Shown here: positions 58,446-64,000 of the stretch, piece by piece
Position numbering within the stretch: the first letter of the stretch is position 1
How the letters are laid out: the number at the start of each line of letters is the position of its first letter
Source of the DNA: Pisaster brevispinus
Taxonomy: Eukaryota > Echinodermata > Asteroidea > Forcipulatida > Asteriidae
Length of the DNA: 64,000 nt
NCBI GenBank assembly: GCA_023634235.1
Contig: JAMKCF010000008.1
Coordinates: 7,400,676 to 7,464,675, forward strand
Reading direction: 5' to 3'
Program-made: the position numbers and the translations under genes
Notes under the pieces: generated by a model
The model's input: the letters and a program-made list of their open reading frames with translations, nothing else
Told to the model about the DNA's origin: nothing
Databases searched by the model: none

Positions 58446-58571
58446 CACCTTTTTTTTACAGTTTTCTTTAGGCTTGCGAGCTACAGTGACAAAGTTCACT
58501 TATGAGGCATCCTTGGTTTCATTACCAGAAATAATACAGCATTAATACTACTAATAAAACATCTACTTTAC

Positions 58572-58735
58572 TTACACTGTGGGTATGAATATTAAAGAGC
58601 CAAATACTGCCATAACATAGAACACAACTACAACTTGTCCCGATTCAACAGCTTTTGCATATGCATAGCTCTGGATGGTGATGGAGCAAGCGGCTGTGAT
58701 GGTGTACCCCAGCGTGTAAAGTGAAAATAAAGCTC
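58572..58735 (-). CDS. MFS transporter (SLC46-like), last visible coding exon: TM11-TM12
   Basis: After the acceptor GTTTTCTTTAG the exon reads GALFSLYTLGYTITAACSIT and SGQVVVVFYVMAVFGSLIFIPTV, two hydrophobic segments fitting the eleventh and twelfth helices. The frame reaches TAA at 58574-58572 immediately after the last helix, giving 452 residues in total, a normal length for the family. However, the bases at that point, GT/GTAAGT, also make an ideal donor at 58575. An alternative is that a short final exon lies further down with a cytosolic tail. I see no AATAAA on this strand just downstream. Confidence 0.75.
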
Positions 58736-58915
58736 CTAAAGAAAACGAAAAGACCCGTGTTCAAATTTATTATGAGACGCTCGGGGAAACAAAATGATGT
58801 AGGTGTCTGAGTGAAAGAAATACAAGTATGTTGACTCCTGACGTTGAGATGTTTTTTATTATTATCTTAATTTGCATGTTTAGGGCGCCCACTCAATTAA
58901 GAGAAATGTATTTAC

Positions 58916-58987
58916 CTTGTCTTTTATTATCAACAAGCTTGGTGAGTAGAGCTATGAAGACTGGCTGCGATGTGCTATAGAAAATAC
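58916..58987 (-). CDS. MFS transporter (SLC46-like), third exon: TM10
   Basis: This is a 72-bp exon, phase 1 at both ends, flanked by TTCTTTTGCAG and GTAAAT. It encodes GIFYSTSQPVFIALLTKLVD and NKRQG. The hydrophobic part is the tenth helix and LVDNKRQG is a charged loop typical between helices 10 and 11. The Gly codons split at both borders match the neighbouring exons. Confidence 0.85.
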
Positions 58988-59204
58988 CTGCAAAAGAAGC
59001 TAAAAATGGAAGGGCCAGATACAGTTTTATCACAACCATCATTGCTTCATCTATTCATAAAGATGATTGAATGGTTTGCGCAATGCTGTTTTATTCTTTG
59101 TTGAAATTTACATTAAAAATAGTCGCTTATGACTCTAAATTTTAATCAAACCCATTCGTAGTCAAGATGGGCACTGAGCTCCCAATCGACATGCGGGGCC
59201 CCGA

Positions 59205-59275
59205 TCCGAGGTGGGATTCGAACGCGGGAGTTCAGAGTGAGGACCGCCGGACAAGACACCTCTGGGTCAGCCAAA
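59205..59275 (-). repeat. tRNA-like SINE fragment in a transporter intron
   Basis: On the minus strand, CGCGTTCGAATCCCACCTCGG is a clear B box, preceded by GTGTCTTGTCCGGCGGTCC. The A box is weak. It belongs to none of families A-D with confidence. Confidence 0.4.
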
Positions 59276-59465
59276 AACCAGACAACCAGCTAGACAAAAC
59301 GCCCTTAAACAACACCTAAAACATTAGCCAACTAGCCAGCCATCATCAAAAGCGAATGGCCATACAGCTATATAGCCAGCCAGCCAGCTAGTCAGCAAGC
59401 TCCAACTGGAACATACCTGTTATAGGCTTTCAGCTTTCGACTCTTAGCCACTTTCCACCCCTTAC

Positions 59466-59600
59466 CTCCGTAGATCAAAACTGCATTTGTTGTAGCGAGT
59501 GCCGTCATCAGAAACCCTGCTGTTCCAGAAAGAATGCTCAGGTAGACTGCCCAGTAGTCGGATAGGCACAGCCCAATTAGCCACACAGTAATAGGAGTCG
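59466..59600 (-). CDS. MFS transporter (SLC46-like), second exon: TM8-TM9
   Basis: This is a 135-bp exon, phase 1 at both ends, with acceptor TTATTTCCAG and donor GGAG/GTAAGG. It encodes ATPITVWLIGLCLSDYWAVY then LSILSGTAGFLMTALATTNA and VLIYGG, two closely spaced hydrophobic stretches. The SDYWAVYLS turn sits between them. The ATG and upstream residues of the longer open frame here belong to the intron. Confidence 0.85.
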
Positions 59601-59855
59601 CTGGAAATAACAAGTTTCATAAACTGTGGTTAAATGTTATTACTAAGATGTTACGATTTTAAATCTAAATTAAAAGAAACTTGTCACAGTTATTACGTAA
59701 CCATTCAAATCAAGACAATTGAAATTGGACTATACTGAACTAACTCCAAACAACGAATGTTTCATCTTTAAAATGGCTTAAAGATATAGTTTTCAGTTTA
59801 TGTTTTTTTTCTCCTTCATCCATTTGCAACAAGCGATAGCTGGCAGCAGACTTAC

Positions 59856-60843
59856 CGATTGAACTTGGCACCTGATACACGGCCGAAAAGGTTCCTACAA
59901 GAGTAGGAGACCAGCAAAACGGCTCCCCTAGCCCGTAAAGGTTAACTGTGTTTTGGAACCCGAAGAGATTTAAGCTGACTGCTAAGTAACAGCCGAGGAT
60001 CACAACAATCCTCCATCGCCGGCCATCGGTGATGGTGTCTGAAAACAGGGAGCGGACTCCGAGAATGCTGTCTCTGACGATGTTTTTGACGATGGGTTGC
60101 TTTTGCACGGACTCCAGGACGAGATTTGGCGGTAACATCCACAGGCACGACGCAAGGCTGAAACACGTGGCGATGAGGTACACCACGGTGAATGAGGTAT
60201 TCTGTAGTAAGAGGTCGATTACCAGCGGAGCTATGCCTATGATGAGGAACTGCATCCCGTAAATACCAGCTAAGGCAACCTCTCTGTACCTCAGAGGAAC
60301 AATATCAGTCGCGTAGAGCATACTGATGGAGTGCAAAAACACAAACCCACCACAAGCACCACTAATTGCACATCCAAAGAGTGCGTAATACACAGACACC
60401 CCGGAGCATGTGGTTAGTAAAAATGTTCCCTCCATAATCAAGGAGCCCACGCATCGTAGAAGCATTAATGGCCGCCGCCCAGTGAAATCTGACACGAGGA
60501 TCAATGGGAGTCCAGATACAACCGGGATGAAGTACAGCAAGATGTTCTCGTAGGTGGAGAAAAACGCCGTTTGCATCTGGATCTCCCGGAGTTCTTCACT
60601 GCTGTGGTTTATCAGAGCGCAAGCGTTTACCCCAACCGGAAGAGTGAAATTGCGTTCGGCGGCGAACTTGGCGCGTGCGAACTGAACATCCACGGTCATT
60701 ATGACGCTCTCCGGAACGAAGATGAGCAACTGCATCACCAGGAACGGTGCCATACTAACCCAGGTGGATCTCGGGTGTTCATCAGGTGGAGAGCCGCACC
60801 GAAGAAGACTCGTGTCCTCTCTAGTTGATAGCGATCTCATCAT
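59856..60843 (-). CDS. MFS transporter (SLC46 / proton-coupled folate transporter-like), first coding exon: N-terminus to TM8
   Basis: Twelve-helix major facilitators of the SLC46 family move folates and other small organic solutes across plasma or lysosomal membranes, often with protons. This exon carries a short cytosolic N-terminus, TM1 (about residues 30-50, APFLVMQLLIFVPESVIM), a luminal/extracellular loop with NFT (65) and NHSS (79) glycosylation sites and Cys75, then TM2 (94-117). The loop SDFTGRRP (118-125) is the major facilitator motif A. TM3-TM6 follow to about 238, a central loop (SVQKQPIVKNIVRDSILGVR), TM7 (277-297) and the start of TM8. The donor is ATCG/GTAAGT, phase 1. The start is one of two adjacent ATGs (60843, 60840), with no upstream in-frame extension. 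SLC46 membership rests on length, loop 1 and motif placement; another MFS family is possible. Confidence 0.85.
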
Positions 60844-61050
60844 TCAGCGTTGGATCAGTAGACTGTCCAAAAATTGGAACGTCCCAGCAAGATCTTTCAG
60901 CGTTGGAACAATAGACAATTAAAATACTGGAACGTTTCAGCAATATCTTTCAGCGTTGGAACAATAGACTTTTAAAATACTGGAACGTTCCAGCAATATC
61001 TTTCAGCATTGGAACAGTAGACTATTAAAATACTGGAACGTTCCAGTAAT
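60843..61050 (-). promoter_or_regulatory. 53-bp tandem repeats with GGAACGTTCC palindrome directly upstream of the transporter start
   Basis: Four units with a period of exactly 53 bp (TTCAG at 60843, 60896, 60949 and 61002) lie immediately 5' of the transporter ATG. Each carries CAGCGTTGGAACAATAGAC followed by CTGGAACGTTCCAG or a one- or two-base variant. The palindrome contains GAAnnTTC, the arrangement of two heat-shock-element half sites. The array must be 5' UTR or proximal promoter. Confidence 0.75.
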
Positions 61051-61604
61051 AATGGCATTTGCGTTGTTGCAATGGGACGGTGGGGTGTGTGTGTGTTACA
61101 AAGTGCCCGTCAAAGATGTAGTTACTATACAAGTAGTGCTTAAAGAATGATCGATTTAGTGCCAGCAATGTTCCTTAGCATTGAAGTAACTGCATATAGG
61201 AAAACAATATGATAGGTGAATGACAAAACAATATGAGTAATATGGTAAGGCTATAAAATAAATTCAATTAGTTGCGTCTGCCGTTTTGTACCAGACCAGT
61301 ATTACAATAGTTGTATAGCTACCACCAGTTCCTACTGCCACACTAACAATAACATGCACGGTGTTCTTCCTACATTTGGTCTGATATTAAGTCTGATTTC
61401 TGACTTTTAAAACTTTTTAGGGGGGCCCTGGACAAATCTGAAAACTTTGATTACATAGCCTGAAAAGTCTATTAAAACCTATACCACAGGTCAGCCCTTT
61501 TACTCAACAAAACGTTGCTACTTTTTTCCCCTAGGGATCATGCCTGCAATAAACATAACCAACGATTCAGTGAATATGCACAAATCGAGGGATGGTGTAC
61601 TAAC

Positions 61605-61995
61605 TATGGTGGCCCTGAAGGGACATCAAACATATATATTTACGTGAATATTTATGTAAATATTTACGGCTTTTGCCCCAATTCGCAAATATTCACGTAT
61701 ATATTCTCGTAAAAATTTGCGATTGAGGCCAAAATCGTGAATATTTACGTAAATATTTGCGATTTGTACCCCCATTCGCAAATATTTACGTAAATATTTA
61801 CGTAAATATTCACGATTTGTGCCCAAGTCGCAAACCCAGTCGTCCGTGAATATTTGGTTTCTTTCCAGCTAGCCGCTCACTGGGCCGAAATATCCAGCCG
61901 CGTATTCAGGACAATTATAATCCATGCACTTCAAGGAGGTAATATATCTGTATCCCCTTCTTTCTAATTATTTGAACGATTAAAAAAAAGAAGCT
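61605..61995 (+). repeat. Left arm of the 1.8-kb element
   Basis: The 40-bp end is followed by about six A/T-rich palindromic units with TTACG junctions up to about 61830, then the unique arm sequence from GTCGCAAACCCAGTCGTCCG to ATTTGAACGATTAAAAAAAA. It is shorter than the right arm, with fewer palindromic units and a deletion within the unique part near 61895. Confidence 0.85.
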
Positions 61996-62779
61996 TTCTT
62001 TGTCGGTATAATGTGTTTACTAAGCATACTTGAAGGTAGAATTAGATTATTCGGCTGATCAATTAGTGAGTAATTAAACACCACAATTAAGACCTCATCA
62101 TCCAGACCATTGTACACAACTGTTGAAAAAACTGCGCTTACCCGAAATTAAGTACATGTACCCTTCACGTTGTTTAAAAGAAGATTTTTTGATTATTCCA
62201 TACTGTTGGACCATACCACTGATGGGCACACATAATTTCGGAGTCGGTGAACTCGGATCATTAAGTAATAAATAATTAACTGCTAATAAAACACACGCAA
62301 TGTTCTATCATACGTTATCGAATGTTTTGGTCAATTTCATGCCTAAACCGCTATTGGTGATCCAAATTAGCCAACTCCCAAATTAAGTGTAACCAGCAGT
62401 ATGGTCTGTCAGATTATAGAATACAATTTTACTTTTATGCTAGGTAAAGGGTACTTACATTGGCGTGAATGCTATGGTCAGTTTTTGTCACTATTTTACC
62501 TTAACCGTTTGATTATTTGACAGAAAATGCCTTGTGTTCTTGTGGCTAATTAGGTAATAATTAGTGATTAGAAGAGCCACCTTCAAAATCAAGTGTGGCA
62601 AGTGATATGGTTTATCAGACTATGGAATACAAATTTCTTGCAACATAAGGGTATACATTTACTTTCGGGAGAATGCACATATTTTTCAACAGTTGTCTTT
62701 TATGGTCTGGATGATCGGCTAAATACTCACCAAATGGTCAGCCAAATAATGTTATTCTACCTTTGAGTATGTTCAGTGA

Positions 62780-63397
62780 TTTTATAGAAAGAGTTTTTTT
62801 TAAATCGCTCAAACGAGAAAGTAGGGGAAACAGAATTGGTACCGCCTTGAACTGCATGGATTCTAATTGTCCTGAATACGCGGTTGGCCGGCCACGGAAT
62901 CCGCAGATAGAAATTTCGGCCCAATATGCGGCTAGCTGGAAAGAAACAAAATATTCACGGATGACTGGGTTTGCGATTGGGGCCCAAATCGCAAATATTC
63001 ACGTGAATATTTACGTAAATATTTGCGATTGGGGGAACAAATCGCAAATATTTACGTTAATATTTGTGATTGTCGCACATATCGCAAATATTCACGTTAA
63101 TATTCACGTCAATATTTGAGATCGAGGGACAAATCGTGAATATTCACGTAAATGTTTATGTGAATATTCACGTTTTTTGCCCCGATTCGCAAATATTAAC
63201 GTAAATATTTACGTAAATATTTGTGATTTGGGGCACAAATCGTCAATATTTACGTAAATATTCACGATATGGCCCTCAGCCTCAAATTTTTACGTGAATA
63301 TTTACGTGAATATTTGCGAATCGGGGCAAAAAACGCGAATATTTACGTAAATATTCACGTAAATATATATGTTTGATGTCCCTTCAGGGCCACCATA
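62780..63397 (-). repeat. Right arm of the 1.8-kb element
   Basis: Read on the minus strand it starts with the same 40-bp end. It has roughly twice as many palindromic units as the left arm (63000-63360), then TCGCAAACCCAGTCATCCG, TTTCTTTCCAGCTAGCCGC and GCGATTTAAAAAAAACTC. The array length difference between arms suggests unequal expansion after insertion or by internal slippage. Confidence 0.85.
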
Positions 63398-63589
63398 ACT
63401 AACCGTGCCTGATAATTCCCATAACATGTTTTTTTCTCTTGTATTTAAGTCCCCAAACAAATTCACTGTGCACAGCTGTGTTGAAACTTACCTAGATTTA
63501 CTTAGGAGATATTGTTTGTAGTCGATGTACAGCAACCGGTAGTAGAAATGCAAACATGCCATAAAGGCGTCGTTCCCCTTGGTATTGTT

Positions 63590-63690
63590 CCGTCCCAACT
63601 CGACAATCGTCCCAACCATAGTTGGGACTGGTCCCAACTTGAGTGTTAAAGTTGGGGCGTCCCAACTATAGTTGGGCGCATAGAGCTCAA
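63590..63690. repeat. Cluster of CCCAACTATAGTTGGG palindromes
   Basis: CCCAACCATAGTTGGG, GGTCCCAACTTGAG, AAGTTGGGGCG and CCCAACTATAGTTGGGCG lie within 100 bp, giving seven GTTGGG or CCCAAC half motifs in alternating orientation. Confidence 0.7.
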
Positions 63691-64000
63691 CATGGATACC
63701 GTGATCCATCATGCGTGGATTGCTGTGTGACACCACTTAGTGATCTTCATAATACACTCTAAAAATGAAGTGTAAAAACTTGCTGAGTAAATGTGTTGGG
63801 TACGAAAGTTGAGTACCTTCTTACGCAATGTTGGGCTACGTGGTAATTTGGCTAGTACCCTCGAGAAGGTAATTTGTACCTTTTTAAGTTGCATAAAAAA
63901 ATTCGCCAGTGAAAGCAACTTACGTGTACAAAAACACATTTTCCTCGCCACAGGGTCAAGCTTACCTTGCGACTTACTAAACAAAGCCGGACATGCTCTT

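Larger units (their letters stand above)
50817..58571. other. Intergenic region between the convergent junctophilin and transporter genes
   Basis: The interval holds the M1, M4, SINE-B, SINE-C, foldback and palindrome-array repeats listed separately, plus a T/G-rich TTTG/GTTT stretch at 54840-55030. I find no exon that can be supported; a weak candidate at 57222-57333 is described among the findings. Confidence 0.6.
61605..63397. mobile_element. Complete 1,793-bp non-autonomous terminal-inverted-repeat element
   Basis: The first and last 40 bp are perfect inverted copies (TATGGTGGCCCTGAAGGGAC at the left, mirrored at 63378-63397). The element is bordered on both sides by the direct repeat ACTAAC (61599-61604 and 63398-63403), a likely 6-bp target duplication. 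Both arms carry dense arrays of AAATATTTACGTAAATATTT-type nested palindromes separated by TTGCGATTTGGGGC-like spacers. Inside these, unique arm sequence (TTTCTTTCCAGCTAGCCGC, GCGTATTCAGGACAATTA, ATCCATGCA) is also inverted. The 780-bp centre holds further units in direct and inverted order. It encodes no transposase. Superfamily is undetermined; few have 6-bp duplications (Dada-type elements are one). Confidence 0.9.
60844..64000. other. Upstream region of the transporter gene; no further gene seen
   Basis: Beyond the 53-bp repeats and the 1.8-kb element I see no convincing coding sequence. The stretches 61051-61598 and 63404-64000 are AT-rich. Non-coding 5' exons of the transporter could lie here but cannot be called from sequence. 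Confidence 0.5.

Noticed and set aside
63050..63360. CRISPR-like spaced repeats
   Set aside because: Repeats are palindromic, of irregular length and spacing, lie in the arms of a eukaryotic inverted-repeat element, and have no cas genes nearby.

Overview
This is eukaryotic nuclear DNA. It has widely spaced exons with GT-AG introns, long AT-rich introns, many short non-autonomous transposable elements, and no prokaryotic gene organisation. A junctophilin gene, 'tRNA-head' SINEs and abundant palindromic MITE-like repeats point to a marine invertebrate, most plausibly a deuterostome such as an echinoderm. The species cannot be fixed from the sequence alone.

Two protein-coding genes can be supported; they face each other tail to tail. 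(1) The 3' part of a junctophilin gene lies on the + strand. Four exons (24272-25094, 35269-35387, 45204-46198, 46879-47004) join in a consistent reading frame. They encode the sixth MORN repeat, the joining region, MORN repeats VII-VIII, the long alpha-helix, a divergent low-complexity region and the C-terminal membrane anchor. The exon for the start codon and MORN I-V is not visible, so 1-24271 is read as part of a very long first intron. (2) A 12-helix major facilitator transporter of SLC46 / proton-coupled folate transporter type lies on the - strand. Its four coding exons (60843-59856, 59600-59466, 58987-58916, 58735-58572) give about 452 residues. Junctophilin would hold endoplasmic reticulum to plasma membrane; the transporter is a separate solute carrier. 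I see no functional link between them.

Most of the rest is intronic or intergenic and rich in repeats. I recognise by eye several families with multiple copies inside the window. There are four tRNA-derived SINE-like families (A: 208 and 27452; B: 5938, 21488 and 57915; C: 12054, 16933, 49800 and 58255 plus tail-only pieces; D: 34985 and a fragment at 18083). There are at least four MITE families with terminal inverted repeats (M1 ends GGGCCCAATTTCAT, M2 ends CAGGCCTGGA, M3 ends CAGGGCTC, M4 ends TATACCTTTGGT with a central hairpin). A foldback family is built on GGCGGCTACAGCTATGGC. Tandem arrays occur at 2833 (16 bp), 5151 (73 bp), 8281 (50 bp, 16 units), 52350 (palindromic GTACGTAC array) and 60843 (53 bp, just upstream of the transporter start).

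The most striking object is a complete 1,793-bp inverted-repeat element at 61605-63397. It has perfect 40-bp ends and is flanked by the 6-bp duplication ACTAAC. Its arms are arrays of nested palindromes built on AAATATTTACGTAAATATTT. It has no coding capacity and appears to be almost entirely an imperfect palindrome.

Exon boundaries were set by reading frame, splice signals and family knowledge, with no transcript evidence. Repeat boundaries are by-eye estimates.
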